This document shows positions 34,680-44,042 of a stretch of 64,000 nucleotides of DNA, piece by piece (positions within the stretch are counted from its first letter, which is position 1; each line of letters begins with the position of its first letter). Origin of the DNA: Pseudaminobacter soli (ex Zhang et al. 2022). Lineage in GTDB: Bacteria; Pseudomonadota; Alphaproteobacteria; Rhizobiales; Rhizobiaceae. Under the pieces are notes generated by a model that did not search any database, was not told the DNA's origin, and saw nothing but the letters and a program-made list of their open reading frames with translations. The stretch lies in assembly GCF_014595955.1 (NCBI RefSeq), contig NZ_JABVCF010000005.1:124001-188000 (forward strand), in the 5' to 3' direction. The position numbers were made by a program, and so were the translations under genes.

Positions 34680-34703
34680 AAGGGCCGGAAGCCTCGGCCC
34701 CTT
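34680..34703. terminator. Hairpin between lipoprotein and EamA genes
   Basis: AAGGGCCG pairs with CGGCCCCTT (one bulged C) around a GAAGCCT loop. It sits 20 bases after the lipoprotein stop and touches the convergent EamA stop. No long T-tract follows, so efficiency is uncertain. Confidence 0.45.
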
Positions 34704-35605
34704 CAGCGCGAGATCCGGGCGCGCCGCCCGAGTGCCACGACGAGGACGACGGCGCCGGCGAAGACGAGCGTTTCCAGGGTGATCCGTTCGCCAAGGAAGA
34801 GAGCTGCCAGCGCCAGCGTCACGAACGTCTGCAGCAGCTGAACCTGGCTGACGCGCGCAATGCCGCCCATCGCCAGGCCGACGTTCCAGGCAAAGAATCC
34901 CAGGAACATCGACCCCAGCGCCAAATAGAAGAAGGCGAACGCCTGTTCCGGAGAAGCCTGCAGATATCCGCTGTCGAAGGTGAGGATCGCGCCGACGGCG
35001 CTGGCAGGCGATGTCAGGATAAGCGCCCAGCATATCACCTCCCAGCCCGGCATGGTGCGCGCGACCTTGCCCGATACGACATAGCCGAGGCTTGCCGCCA
35101 GCGCTGCGAGGAGCAGGAAGCTGTCGCCGGACGAGAAGCTTAGCTCGCTGTCGTACAGGGCGAACCCAATCACCAGGGCGGCCCCCACGACGCCGCATAT
35201 CCAGAACAAGGGGGATGGCCGCTCCCCTCCGAGCAGCGCTGCGAAGATGCTCGTTGCCAGCGGAAGGATGCCAAGCACTACGCCGCCATGGGCGGCCGGG
35301 ACCGTCTGCAGTGCGATGGAAGACAGGATGGGAAAACCGAAGACGAGAAGCGCTCCCGCAAGCAAAAGGCTCGTCGCGTCTTGCCTGGGAAAGGGCCGGC
35401 GTAGCGCGAGTAGAACCAAAGCCGCAGCGGCCGAAGCGACCGCGGCGCGTCCGTAGGTGATGAACCATGGCGAGAACAGGCCGAGTGCCACCCGTGTGGC
35501 CGGCAGCGTGCCGCCGAACACGACAACCCCGACGAAGCCGAGAAGCAGGCCGGCAGCCTCCCGCGAAAGGAAAGGCTTTGAGGCGCATTGAGCCGGCTGG
35601 TCCAT
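34703..35605 (-). CDS. EamA/DMT family transporter
   Basis: A 300-residue membrane transporter with ten predicted helices and two EamA repeats: LLLGFVGVVVFGGTLPATRVAL at the start and SFLLLAALAASLGYVVSGKVAR in the middle. The ATG at 35605 gives MDQPAQ; the longer frame upstream is GC-rich non-coding. It probably exports a metabolite, and the substrate is not known. It diverges from the DjlA-like gene. Confidence 0.87.
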   Translation of the reverse strand: MDQPAQCASKPFLSREAAGLLLGFVGVVVFGGTLPATRVALGLFSPWFITYGRAAVASAAAALVLLALRRPFPRQDATSLLLAGALLVFGFPILSSIALQTVPAAHGGVVLGILPLATSIFAALLGGERPSPLFWICGVVGAALVIGFALYDSELSFSSGDSFLLLAALAASLGYVVSGKVARTMPGWEVICWALILTSPASAVGAILTFDSGYLQASPEQAFAFFYLALGSMFLGFFAWNVGLAMGGIARVSQVQLLQTFVTLALAALFLGERITLETLVFAGAVVLVVALGRRARISR

Positions 35606-35725
35606 GAAAGTGCCGTTATCCTGGGCCGGCCCGCACGTCCCGCCAAATCGATTGGGCCACGCCGAGACGTTGTCTGGCCGGACGTTCGGCTCGCCAAATC
35701 GCACCGGTTTGGCTATTTAGCGGCC

Positions 35726-36445
35726 ATGTCGATTTGGGAACGCATCGGAGATTTCGCAGCCAGGATCGGGGCTTCGGCGCGCGGCGGCGTTGCCGATTTG
35801 GTGGAGGCCCTGAAAACTGCCTTCGCGGGCGATCCAGAACTGCGCCGGCGGGTGGCCTTCTCGGTGGCCATGATTGCGCTGTCGGCCAAAATGGCCAAGG
35901 CGGACGGCATCGTGACGCAGGACGAGGTGCGTGCGTTTCGGCAGATCTTCTCCGTTCCCGCCGCAGAGGAGCGGAATGTCACCAGGCTGTACGATCTCGC
36001 CCAGCAGGATATTGCGGGGTTCGAGGCCTATGCCGAGAAGATGGCGGGCCTTTGCGGCTCGGGCCGCAGGAACTGCAGGATGCTCGAGGACATACTCGAC
36101 GGCCTGTTTCACATCGCCAAGGCGGACGGGCTGCTGCACGAGCGCGAGCAGCGGTATCTTCATCGCGTCGCCGAGATATTCGAGATCAGCGAGGATCATT
36201 ACCGAACCATCCTGGCTCGACATATCGAACTCGGCGAAACCGACCCATACTCCGTCCTCGGGATAGAGCCAGGCCGCCCGTTCGAGGAAGTGCGGCGACG
36301 CTATCGCAAGCTGGTCGCCGACAACCATCCAGACCGGCTGATTGCACGCGGACTGCCGAGCGAACTCATCGCGATCGCCACCACCAGGCTGGCTGCCATC
36401 AATGCCGCCTACGAAGCGATCGAGCGCGGCGTGCGCGCCTTATGA
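35726..36445 (+). CDS. DjlA-like protein: TerB domain plus J domain
   Basis: A 239-residue cochaperone-like protein. The TerB-like helical domain spans roughly 40-165 (SVAMIALSAKMAKADGIVT and the repeat FHIAKADGLLHERE). The C-terminal J domain (about 173-239) reads DPYSVLGIEPG with the HPD motif at 201-203. The J domain should stimulate a DnaK-type ATPase. Unlike E. coli DjlA, no N-terminal membrane anchor is evident. Its stop overlaps the amidase start in ATGA. Confidence 0.85.
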   Translation: MSIWERIGDFAARIGASARGGVADLVEALKTAFAGDPELRRRVAFSVAMIALSAKMAKADGIVTQDEVRAFRQIFSVPAAEERNVTRLYDLAQQDIAGFEAYAEKMAGLCGSGRRNCRMLEDILDGLFHIAKADGLLHEREQRYLHRVAEIFEISEDHYRTILARHIELGETDPYSVLGIEPGRPFEEVRRRYRKLVADNHPDRLIARGLPSELIAIATTRLAAINAAYEAIERGVRAL

Positions 36446-37191
36446 ATACTTTTGCGCCCGACCATATCGGCGTCGAGGTCCGCCCATCGCCGAATTTCGG
36501 CCCGCGACGGGACGGGCTCAGGCCCGAACTCATCATCCTCCATTACACCGGCATGGCGACGGGTGCGGCCGCTGAGGATTGGCTGTGCAACCCGGCGAGC
36601 GAGGTCTCGTCGCACTACCTCGTCCATGAGGACGGCCGGATCGTACAGATGGTGCGGGAGAACGATCGTGCCTGGCACGCCGGCAAGAGCAGTTGGAAAG
36701 GCGTGACCGACATAAATTCCTGGTCGATCGGTATCGAGATCGTCAATCCAGGGCATGAGTTCGGATATGTCGATTTCCCTTCCTTCCAGATCGAGGCGGT
36801 CATCGAGCTTTGCCGCGGCATCATCGGGCGGCATGCAATAAGGCCGGACATGGTGCTCGCCCATTCCGACGTCGCGCCCGGGCGCAAGGTCGATCCGGGA
36901 GAACGTTTTCCTTGGGGGCGGCTGGCAATCGAAGGCGTTGGCCACTTTGTCACGCCGACGCAGATCCAAGCGGGACCTTCGCTGGTATCGGGCAGCGCGG
37001 AAGAGCCCGTGCGCGACTTTCAGCGCATGCTGTCGCGGTACGGCTACGACATCGATATCACGGGCACATACGATCAGCGTACAGCGACTATCGTTTCAGC
37101 ATTTCAGAGGCATTTTCGGCCGGCGCGCGTGGACGGGGTCGCCGACGTAAGTACAACAAAGACTTTGCAGGATCTTTGTTCCTTGCTGTGA
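36442..37191 (+). CDS. N-acetylmuramoyl-L-alanine amidase (AmiD type)
   Basis: A 249-residue Amidase_2 enzyme. Zn ligands are H34 (ILHYTG), H141 (AHSDVAPGRK) and D151, with catalytic Glu99 (IGIEI). A PG_binding_1 domain ends the chain (DFQRMLSRYGYDIDITGTYD and later). The enzyme cuts the amide between MurNAc and L-Ala. No signal peptide is visible, so it may act on recycled muropeptides in the cytosol, as AmpD does. It is coupled to the djlA-like gene. Confidence 0.88.
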   Translation: MNTFAPDHIGVEVRPSPNFGPRRDGLRPELIILHYTGMATGAAAEDWLCNPASEVSSHYLVHEDGRIVQMVRENDRAWHAGKSSWKGVTDINSWSIGIEIVNPGHEFGYVDFPSFQIEAVIELCRGIIGRHAIRPDMVLAHSDVAPGRKVDPGERFPWGRLAIEGVGHFVTPTQIQAGPSLVSGSAEEPVRDFQRMLSRYGYDIDITGTYDQRTATIVSAFQRHFRPARVDGVADVSTTKTLQDLCSLL

Positions 37192-37395
37192 GCCGGGTCG
37201 ACTCCAAGGTTGCTGGTCATCTTCTATATAGGATAGCGCGAAATCACAGACTGTAATCGTTTGTGATCGGCATACGCCATCTTCTTCCCACAGTTCACCC
37301 TAGAACCGCAGGCTACACTCGCCGGCATACATCCCTCTGTGTGCCTAACGAATGAGAAGCCATGCGGTTCCGCCGCTGGCCCACAAAAACAGGGC

Positions 37396-38019
37396 ATGAT
37401 GACAAAATCGATCTTCTTGACGGTGGCATTCGCCGCCGCCGTGACCGCTTTTGCCGCAAACGCGTCAGACAACAAGAATAAGCTGGAGATTACACCCAGC
37501 GCATCAGAGAATATCAAGCCGCGGATCGAGTTTCCGATCACCAAGATGGTCGCCGCGGCGAATGAAAATGTTACGAAGTCCCAGAGCGCATTCGGCTTCA
37601 CGGCCGATCTCAGGCTCAACAGATTTACCCAAAAGGCGTCCACCCGTCCTTACGGTACGGTCGTCGCCCGCTATGCCGCCGAGTATGGTGTGCCTCTCAC
37701 CCTTGCACATGCTGTCATCACGGTGGAAAGCAACTACCGACCGAATGTGCGTGGTGCCGCGGGAGAAATCGGTCTCATGCAGATCAAGCCGGCGACCGCG
37801 CGCTACATGGGCTACTCCGGGTCGGCGAAGGGTCTGTTCGACCCCGAGACCAACATCAAGTACGGCATGATGTATCTCGCCAAGGCCCACAAGCTCGGCG
37901 GCGGCTCCACTTGCGGTACGATCCTGAAATACAATGCTGGTCACGGCGCCAAGCGCATGAACCCGATCTCCAAGGCCTACTGCGGCAAGGTCCAGCGGAT
38001 CATGACCAACAACCGGTAA
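37396..38019 (+). CDS. Lytic transglycosylase (SLT domain)
   Basis: A 207-residue secreted goose-lysozyme-like transglycosylase. A signal peptide of about 23 residues (AFAANA-SDN) is followed by a 60-residue spacer and the SLT domain from about 85. Catalytic Glu111 lies in VITVESNYRP, followed by GEIGLMQIKPATA and YNAGHG. A second ATG follows at once (37399) and may be the true start. The 200-base gap upstream (37192-37395) is AT-richer than its surroundings and presumably holds the promoter. Confidence 0.88.
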   Translation: MMTKSIFLTVAFAAAVTAFAANASDNKNKLEITPSASENIKPRIEFPITKMVAAANENVTKSQSAFGFTADLRLNRFTQKASTRPYGTVVARYAAEYGVPLTLAHAVITVESNYRPNVRGAAGEIGLMQIKPATARYMGYSGSAKGLFDPETNIKYGMMYLAKAHKLGGGSTCGTILKYNAGHGAKRMNPISKAYCGKVQRIMTNNR

Positions 38020-38065
38020 AGCGATCCGGCCGGAAGAATTTCCTGCATGAATCCAGGTGTTCGGG

Positions 38066-38094
38066 TTGCGTTTTGCCGTCCGAGCGCCTTTATA
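38066..38094 (+). promoter_or_regulatory. Probable rnpB promoter
   Basis: TTGCGT (38066-38071), a 17-base spacer and TTTATA (38089-38094) fit a housekeeping promoter and place transcription start near 38101, where the RNase P RNA begins. Confidence 0.6.
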
Positions 38095-38100
38095 CGCACC

Positions 38101-38546
38101 GTCAGTCGGCTGGGCGGCCGCACCCGCAAGCGCCGAAAGGTCGCGGGTGAGGAAAGTCCGGGCTCCATGGAGACACGGTGCCGGTTAACGACCGGCGGGG
38201 GCGACCCCAGGGAAAGTGCCACAGAAAGCAAACCGCCCCGCCTATAGATCGGCTCATTTGCATGGGCCAGGCTGCCGCAGAGGGCCGATCTATTGGCGGG
38301 GTAAGGGTGAAAGGGTGGGGTAAGAGCCCACCGCGCTGCCGGCAACGGGAGCGGCACGGCAAACCCCACCGGGAGCAAAACCGAATAGGGATGGCGCGAG
38401 GGGCGACCCTCAGGACTGTTTCCGGTCCAGCCATCCGGGTAGGTTGCGCGAGACGCGGAGCAATCCGCGTCCAAGACGAATGGTCGCCACGTCCGCCTGC
38501 CGCAAGGCGGCGGGCCATACAAAACCCGGCTTACAGGCCGGCTGAC
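38101..38546 (+). ncRNA. rnpB: RNase P RNA, bacterial type A
   Basis: The ribozyme part of RNase P, which trims tRNA 5' ends. Conserved elements are visible in order: the CR I region GAGGAAAGTCCGGGCTCC near 38150, ACAGAAAGCA near 38221, AAGGGTGAAAGGGTG near 38303, GGCAAACCCCACCGGGAGCA near 38358, and the closing ACAAAACCCGGCTTACAGGC near 38518. The ends GTCAGTCGGC and GGCCGGCTGAC pair as helix P1. The P12 arm near 38240-38300 is long, as in alphaproteobacteria. Confidence 0.95.
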
Positions 38547-38579
38547 ATCTCGTTTCCCAGAATGGCCAACGCCCGCTGG

Positions 38580-38668
38580 TTGAGGTGCGTCCTTCGAGGC
38601 TCGCCCGCCGAGGTCTACTCCTCTATTCCAATTTTCTGCGGGCTCGCACCTCAGGATGAGGGACCGTC
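38580..38668 (+). repeat. Interspersed palindromic repeat, copy 1
   Basis: The copy starts TGAGGTGCGTCCTTCGAGGC and ends GGGCTCGCACCTCAGGATGA. The GAGGTGCG/CGCACCTC ends are complementary, so the RNA or single strand can fold back. The same ends appear in reverse orientation at 38764-38853. Confidence 0.8.
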
Positions 38669-38763
38669 GTGCCTGCAGATCTCCCATTCAGCGTCGGTTC
38701 TAAACAGCGCTTCAGATCAGTTGCTTGGGCCCGGCCGATCCTGATTGGCGTTGTAGCACACCC

Positions 38764-38853
38764 ACGGTCCTCATCCTGAGGTGCGAGCCCGCACGGCGCT
38801 TCCGGTGCTCTACCCCCCCCTGCGTGGGCAAGCCTCGAAGGACGCACCTGAAG
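38764..38853 (-). repeat. Interspersed palindromic repeat, copy 2 (inverted)
   Basis: Its reverse complement starts AGGTGCGTCCTTCGAGGC and ends GGGCTCGCACCTCAGGATGA, matching copy 1 at both ends, while the roughly 35-base centre differs. It finishes 11 bases from the stop of the PLP-enzyme gene and may also act as its 3' hairpin. Confidence 0.8.
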
Positions 38854-38864
38854 CTCCGACGCAC

Positions 38865-39980
38865 CTACCTGATGGCGTCCAGCGACTGCTCGATCGCTCG
38901 CCAGAGCTCCTCGGTCGGCTCGCAGCCCACCGACAGCCGCACAAAGCCGGGCTCCACCGCATCGCCCCAGCGGGCGCGCCGCTCGGCGGAACTGTGTACG
39001 CTGCCGAACGAGGTCGCCGGCTGCAGCAGGGCGCAATCGTTGATGAACTTCTCTGCCTTCTCCGCACTCCCCAGCGTGAGGCCGATCAGCGTTCCGAAGC
39101 GCAGCATCTGCGTCGAGGCGAGATTGTGCGACGGATCGTCCGGCAGCCCCGGATATCGAACTGTCCGCACCGCTGGGTGCGCCTTCAATCGCGGTGCAAT
39201 CGTTCCGGCCGTGCTACACATGCGGTCGAAGCGGAGCTCCAGCGTTTCGAGGCCGCGATGCAGCAGCCATGCCTCGAATGGACCGGGGATGCTGCCCGAC
39301 AGTTTCCGCCATTCCCTCACCGCCTCGACAATGTCCGTGTTGCGGCTGGCGACATGGCCGAACAGCGTATCGGAGTGGCCATTGGGTGCCTTGGTGTCGG
39401 CCGAGACCAGGATGTCGGCGCCGAAGTCTAGCGGCCGCTGGCCGAAGGGGGTCATGGTGGTGTTGTCGGCGCAGACGATTGCGCCCGCGGCGTGGGCCGC
39501 CGACGACACCGCGGCGATGTCGCAAAGATCGAGGCCGGGATTGGACGGCGTTTCCACATAGACCAGCCGATAGCCGTCAAACCCTCCGTCCAAGTATGAG
39601 GCGGTCGGGCGCAGGTCGAACTCGATGCCGAGGCCCTTCATGAAGCGTTCTGCCAACACCCTCGGCGTGTAGTAGCCGTCGGACGGCAGCAGGATGCGAT
39701 CGCCCGCCTTCAATTGGCTGAAGAAGACGCCCGAGATCGCGGCCATGCCGGAGGGGAATGCCACGCCGGGAGCATCCTCCAGATAGGCCAACATCTCTTC
39801 CGCGGCTTCCCAGGTGGGGTTTTCTGAGCGGCCGTACTGATCGAACTCGGCGCCAGGTTCGCCGGGCAGGTGGAAGGTGCTCGCCATGGTCAGCGGCAGC
39901 GGAACCGGGTCGCCCTTCCTGAGTGCGCGGCCGCGCAGATGCTGGAGGTGCGCCGCGCGGGCATGCATGTCGCCGGTCAT
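38865..39980 (-). CDS. Cys/Met metabolism PLP enzyme (cystathionine lyase/synthase family)
   Basis: A 371-residue PLP fold-I enzyme of the MetB/MetC/MGL family. The Schiff-base lysine is K197 in SADTKAPNGHSD, D172 binds the pyridine nitrogen (CADNTTMTPFG), and YVETPSNPGL is the usual strand before it. The usual SATKY is changed to SADTKAP, which marks a divergent subgroup. Cystathionine gamma- or beta-lyase activity is likely, and the exact reaction is not decidable. The ATG at 39980 (MTGDMHARA) is preferred over the upstream frame. Confidence 0.82.
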   Translation of the reverse strand: MTGDMHARAAHLQHLRGRALRKGDPVPLPLTMASTFHLPGEPGAEFDQYGRSENPTWEAAEEMLAYLEDAPGVAFPSGMAAISGVFFSQLKAGDRILLPSDGYYTPRVLAERFMKGLGIEFDLRPTASYLDGGFDGYRLVYVETPSNPGLDLCDIAAVSSAAHAAGAIVCADNTTMTPFGQRPLDFGADILVSADTKAPNGHSDTLFGHVASRNTDIVEAVREWRKLSGSIPGPFEAWLLHRGLETLELRFDRMCSTAGTIAPRLKAHPAVRTVRYPGLPDDPSHNLASTQMLRFGTLIGLTLGSAEKAEKFINDCALLQPATSFGSVHSSAERRARWGDAVEPGFVRLSVGCEPTEELWRAIEQSLDAIR

Positions 39981-40408
39981 CTTCGTGATTCCCAAGACCA
40001 GAGTTCGTGTCAGGCTTCGCAATATCCCCTAACCGGTACGCGAGTCACCGGCTCTGGGGGAATTTGAGGGGACGCTCGCGGATGCGTCGGTCGCGATAAC
40101 CGTTCGTTAGTCTTAATGGACCATAAAGCGGGATGAGCCGGAAAAGCCTGTTTTGCATGTGATTCCGGGCCAGTATGACGCGAGCTCCCGTTGACGCCCA
40201 TATTCTCCCATGATATCCCATAGCCCTATCCAGGACTTCGCGCGGAACGCCATTTCGGCGCCGATTCAACCATCGGCGGTCGGCGGGATTGTGCGCGCGA
40301 ACGCGGGGTCGGAGATCGGGGACAGCCTCCGCTGCGCAGTGTCCCGCAAGGGCACCGAGCGGGCACAGCAAGGAAGGGAAGCGAAGGCTCTCGCCGCCGC
40401 GCCGCACG
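39981..40408. other. Divergent control region metC-like / mraZ
   Basis: These 428 bases hold the mraZ promoter with MraZ-type boxes (40186-40220) and the leader of the dcw operon. No gene is supported. A frame running through the leader from 40289 into mraZ has no ribosome site and lacks homology before MDRFLSN. Confidence 0.65.
40186..40220 (+). promoter_or_regulatory. Four MraZ-type boxes over the dcw promoter
   Basis: TCCCG (40186), GCCCA (40196), TCCCA (40206) and TCCCA (40216) recur at exactly 10-bp intervals. On the other strand they read as TGGGA-N5 repeats, the pattern bound by MraZ. TTGACG at 40191 and TATCCC at 40214, 17 bases apart, form a plausible promoter inside the array, so binding would block it. 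Confidence 0.75.
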
Positions 40409-40873
40409 ATGGATCGCTTCCTCTCGAATTCATTGAACAGGATCGACGCCAAGGGCCGCGTCTCCGTACCCGCGCATTTCCGCTCCGTCATCCAGAAGCG
40501 CGGCTATTCCGAGTTGTACGCCTTGAGGGCGCTGGAGGTGCCGGCCATGGATGTGGGTGGGCCGGATCTCCTCGATGTCTACGAGCAACGGATCGAGGTG
40601 GAAGATCCGTTTCTGCGCACCGGGGAAGACATGTCCTTCTACGTCCACGGGGAGGGGACCTTCCTAAAGCTGGATCAGGATGGCCGCATCGGCATGACGG
40701 ACTTCATCAGGGCCCACACCGGCATCACGAACGAAGCGGTCTTCGTCGGGCGGGGGAAGTTCTTCCAGATCTGGGAGCCTTCCCGTTTCGAAGCGCATGG
40801 GAGGGCGGTGCGCGAGCGTCTGCTCAGCTTGAGGCAAGCTCCACAAGCTATGCGTGTAGAGGAGCTGGAATGA
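40409..40873 (+). CDS. mraZ: Transcriptional regulator MraZ
   Basis: A 154-residue protein with two SpoVT/AbrB-like domains. The first starts [21 protein letters not shown]. The DxxGR motif occurs twice: DAKGRVSVP and DQDGRIGM. MraZ forms a ring that binds TGGGN repeats and represses the dcw operon. It is the first gene of the cluster and its end overlaps rsmH (ATGATG). The ATG at 40409 is chosen because the conserved start is there, though no clear ribosome site is present. Confidence 0.92.
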   Translation: MDRFLSNSLNRIDAKGRVSVPAHFRSVIQKRGYSELYALRALEVPAMDVGGPDLLDVYEQRIEVEDPFLRTGEDMSFYVHGEGTFLKLDQDGRIGMTDFIRAHTGITNEAVFVGRGKFFQIWEPSRFEAHGRAVRERLLSLRQAPQAMRVEELE

Positions 40874-41886
40874 TGGCGGGCCACGGCGAGGATAACCTCG
40901 CGGTTGGCGGACCGGCCCGCCACATTCCGGTCCTTCTCGACGAGGTGATCGAGGCTCTCCAACTCGGGTCGAATCAGGTGATTGTCGACGGCACGTTTGG
41001 TGCGGGTGGCTACACGAAGGCCATTCTCACTCGCGGTGCCTCGGTCGTCGCCTTTGACCGTGATCCCGAGGCGATTGCGGCAGGGCACCCAATCGAGAAG
41101 GCGTCCCAGGGACGACTGCGGCTTGTCGAGGCGCCGTTTTCGACGCTCGATGCCCATGTGAGCCAAGTCGACGGGATCGTCCTCGACATAGGCATTTCTT
41201 CCATGCAGGTGGACCAAGCCGAGCGCGGCTTCTCCTTCCGTGCTGAAGGCCCGCTCGATATGAGGATGGCGAAGCAGGGCATCTCGGCGGCCGACGTCGT
41301 CAACCGATACAAGGCGGGCGACCTCGCGCGCATCTTCGGCCTGCTGGGCGAAGAGCGTCATGCAGGCCGCATCGCGCGCATGATCGAGCGGCGCCGGACG
41401 GAACGACCATTTTTGCTGACGACCGATCTGGCGGGGACGATCGCGGATCTCGTCGGCTTCCCGCCGCGCGAAAAAATCCATCCGGCGACGCGCGTGTTCC
41501 AGGCCCTGCGCATCTATGTCAACGACGAACTGGGCGAACTCGCCAAGGCGCTCGTGGCTGCGGAGCGAGTGCTGAAGCCGGGCGGGCGCTTGGTCGTGGT
41601 GACCTTCCATTCGCTGGAAGACCGGATCGTTAAGCGCTTCATCGCAGACCGTTCTGCAGAGCCGTCCGGGTCACGACATCTTCCGCAGAAGCAGAGCGTA
41701 CCTGCCACCTTCGTCAAGCTTGCAGGGCCGGTGACGCCGGGCGAGGCGGAACTCGCCGCCAACCCGCGGGCGCGTTCGGCGAAATTGCGGGCAGCGCAGC
41801 GGACGGAGGCTCCACCGCGGCCGATCGACCTGGGGCTCTTCGGGCTCCCGAAACTTCCCGACCTTGGCGCGACGGCTGAGAGGTAA
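40870..41886 (+). CDS. rsmH: 16S rRNA m4C1402 methyltransferase RsmH
   Basis: A 338-residue enzyme (MraW) that methylates N4 of C1402 in 16S rRNA using SAM. It carries [13 protein letters not shown] at residue 18, motif [12 protein letters not shown] (39-49), FDRDP, the [11 protein letters not shown] region, and the C-terminal [15 protein letters not shown]. Two adjacent ATG codons (40870, 40873) are both possible, and the first overlaps the mraZ stop by four bases. Confidence 0.95.
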   Translation: MMAGHGEDNLAVGGPARHIPVLLDEVIEALQLGSNQVIVDGTFGAGGYTKAILTRGASVVAFDRDPEAIAAGHPIEKASQGRLRLVEAPFSTLDAHVSQVDGIVLDIGISSMQVDQAERGFSFRAEGPLDMRMAKQGISAADVVNRYKAGDLARIFGLLGEERHAGRIARMIERRRTERPFLLTTDLAGTIADLVGFPPREKIHPATRVFQALRIYVNDELGELAKALVAAERVLKPGGRLVVVTFHSLEDRIVKRFIADRSAEPSGSRHLPQKQSVPATFVKLAGPVTPGEAELAANPRARSAKLRAAQRTEAPPRPIDLGLFGLPKLPDLGATAER

Positions 41887-41891
41887 CCCCC

Positions 41892-42269
41892 ATGTTCCGT
41901 ACGAGCGACATGGTGCTGATCGCGGTGATGGTTGCAGCCGCCGCCTTTACCTACAAGGTCAAGCAGGAAGCCGAGGACCAACTCGCCGCAGTGCGCAAGC
42001 TGGAATCGCAGATCCGGCTCGAGGAGGACTCGATCGTCTTGCTGAAGGCCGACTGGAGCCTGCTCACACAGCCGGCACGGCTGCAGAAGCTCACCGAAAA
42101 ATACCAGACCGATCTCAATCTGCAGCCGACTGATGCGCATCAGTTTGCGCGGATCGACGAAATCCCGGTCCGTCCATTGGATATCAAGGAGATCATCGGA
42201 AACTCGCTCGACCTTCTGGCGGAGGGCGTGGCCGTCGACGAAACCACCACTGGCGCGGTGCATGAATGA
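41892..42269 (+). CDS. ftsL: Cell division protein FtsL
   Basis: A 125-residue bitopic membrane protein. A short cytoplasmic end leads to one membrane helix (about residues 7-21) and a periplasmic coiled coil (about 25-58) with the conserved stretch LKADWSLLTQPARLQ. FtsL pairs with FtsB and bridges FtsQ to the FtsWI synthase. It starts six bases after rsmH and overlaps ftsI by four. Confidence 0.9.
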   Translation: MFRTSDMVLIAVMVAAAAFTYKVKQEAEDQLAAVRKLESQIRLEEDSIVLLKADWSLLTQPARLQKLTEKYQTDLNLQPTDAHQFARIDEIPVRPLDIKEIIGNSLDLLAEGVAVDETTTGAVHE

Positions 42270-43972
42270 TCAAGCTTTTCAGAAGAAAGGCGGCGCTCTC
42301 CACCAGTTCCGCGTCGATCGTTGTGGACGCCGCGCGTATGACGACGGGCGGCCGAGCGAAGACGCGCGTGCTGATGACCATGGCCGTGTTCTTCAGCATC
42401 TATGCGGCAATCGCTGGCCGGCTGGTCTATTTCGGCTTCCAGGAGCCGGATCCAGGCGCAGGGCCGGCCTCACGCGTAACCGCCTCGCGGCCCGATCTTC
42501 TGGACCGGAATGGCGAGGTCCTGGCGACCGACATCAAGACGGCCTCGCTGTTCGCAGAGCCGCGCCGCATCGTCGACGCCGACGAGGTGATCGAAAAGCT
42601 GTCGACGGTCCTGCCGGACCTGCAGATCGAGCAGACCTACCACAAGCTGAAGAGCGGCTCGGGCTTCGTCTGGCTGAGACGCCAACTAACGCCACGCCAA
42701 CAGGCGGACATCATGGCGCTCGGCCTGCCGGGCATCGGCTTCCGCACGGAGAAGAGGCGATTCTATCCGGGCGGCACGACCGCCTCGCACATCCTTGGCC
42801 TTACCAACATTGACAACCAGGGCATTGCCGGCCTGGAGAAGTATATCGACGATCAAGGTCTAGCCGACCTGCAGGCCACCGGGCTTGCTCTCCCTGAGGA
42901 CCTGGAGCCGGTGCGGCTTTCGATCGATCTGCGTGTCCAGCACATCGTGCGTGACGAGATTTCGCAGGCGCTTAACCGCTACCACGCGATCGCGGCCGGA
43001 GCCGTCGTGCTCAATGTGAAAACGGGCGAGATCCTCGCCATGGCCTCGGTTCCGGATTTCGATCCCAACAACCCGGTCAACGCGCTCGACAAGGACCACC
43101 TGAACCGCATGTCGGCCGGCGTCTACGAGATGGGCTCGACCATAAAGAGCTTCACCACCGCGATGGCGCTGGATTCTGGCAAGGTCACGCTGGAGAGCCG
43201 CTTCGACGCGACGCGTCCGATTACCATCGGCCGCCAGACCATCCGCGATTTCCACGGTAAGGGCAGGGTGCTCACCGTCCCGGAAGTCTTTATCTACTCT
43301 TCCAACATCGGCTCGGCCCGCGAGGCGGACGTGGTCGGCATCGAGGGTCATCGCGAGTTCCTGGAGCGTCTCGGTCTGCTCAGTCGGATGCAGACGGAAT
43401 TGCCCGAGGTGGCGAGGCCAACCGAGCCAAAGGTGTGGAAGAAGGTGCATTCGATCACCGCTTCTTTCGGCCATGGCTTCACGACAACGCCGCTCCAGAC
43501 CGCGGTTGGCGCCGCCGCGCTGATGACCGGCAAGCTGCTGCCGCCGACCTTCCTGCCGCGGACCGAGGAGGCAGCCAATGCGATCGGCCAGAAGGTGGTC
43601 AGCGATTACACGGTCGAATCGATGCGCTATCTCTACCGGCTGAACGCGGAGAAGGGCTCCGGTAAGCGCGCGGAGGTTCCCGGCTACCGTGTCGGCGGCA
43701 AGACCGGAACGGCCGAGAAGGTGGTGAACGGACGCTACGCCAAGGACAAGCGCTTCAACGCCTTCCTCGCAGCCTTCCCGATGGAAGATCCGGAGTACAT
43801 CGTGCTGTCGATCATCGACGAGCCGAAGTCGGAAAAGCCGGGAATGGCAGCGACGGCGGGCCTGAACGCTGCCCCGATCGTCGCCAACATCATCCGACGT
43901 TCCGCCTCCTTGCTTGGCGTGAAGCCTGAATTCAGCCATGAAAGCGAGACAACGGTGGTTTCCACCGAGTGA
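42266..43972 (+). CDS. ftsI: Septal transpeptidase FtsI (PBP3)
   Basis: A 568-residue class B penicillin-binding protein. There is one membrane helix (about 33-57) and a pedestal domain starting [11 protein letters not shown]. The transpeptidase domain has all three motifs: STIK (291-294), SSN (345-347) and KTGT (479-482). It cross-links septal peptidoglycan together with FtsW. Its start overlaps ftsL (ATGA). An intrinsic terminator follows its stop. Confidence 0.95.
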   Translation: MIKLFRRKAALSTSSASIVVDAARMTTGGRAKTRVLMTMAVFFSIYAAIAGRLVYFGFQEPDPGAGPASRVTASRPDLLDRNGEVLATDIKTASLFAEPRRIVDADEVIEKLSTVLPDLQIEQTYHKLKSGSGFVWLRRQLTPRQQADIMALGLPGIGFRTEKRRFYPGGTTASHILGLTNIDNQGIAGLEKYIDDQGLADLQATGLALPEDLEPVRLSIDLRVQHIVRDEISQALNRYHAIAAGAVVLNVKTGEILAMASVPDFDPNNPVNALDKDHLNRMSAGVYEMGSTIKSFTTAMALDSGKVTLESRFDATRPITIGRQTIRDFHGKGRVLTVPEVFIYSSNIGSAREADVVGIEGHREFLERLGLLSRMQTELPEVARPTEPKVWKKVHSITASFGHGFTTTPLQTAVGAAALMTGKLLPPTFLPRTEEAANAIGQKVVSDYTVESMRYLYRLNAEKGSGKRAEVPGYRVGGKTGTAEKVVNGRYAKDKRFNAFLAAFPMEDPEYIVLSIIDEPKSEKPGMAATAGLNAAPIVANIIRRSASLLGVKPEFSHESETTVVSTE

Positions 43973-43981
43973 TTCCCCCCG

Positions 43982-44010
43982 AGGCGCGCTGGCAAGGCGC
44001 GCCTTTGTTT
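43982..44010 (+). terminator. Intrinsic terminator between ftsI and murE
   Basis: Stem AGGCGCGC / GCGCGCCT (8 bp) with loop TGGCAAG, then TTGTTT. It begins nine bases after the ftsI stop and ends 33 bases before murE. Confidence 0.75.
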
Positions 44011-44042
44011 GTGATGGCAGACCAAGAATAGAACCGACCTCC

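Larger units (their letters stand above)
38547..38864. other. Gene-free interval with two repeat copies
   Basis: The 318 bases between rnpB and the Cys/Met PLP gene hold no credible gene. They contain two inverted copies of an interspersed repeat (38580-38668 and 38764-38853) around a unique core of about 95 bases. Confidence 0.7.

Noticed and set aside
40289-40408. N-terminal extension of MraZ through the leader
   Set aside because: It is rich in Arg/Ala/Ser with no homology. The conserved MraZ start MDRFLSN is at 40409.
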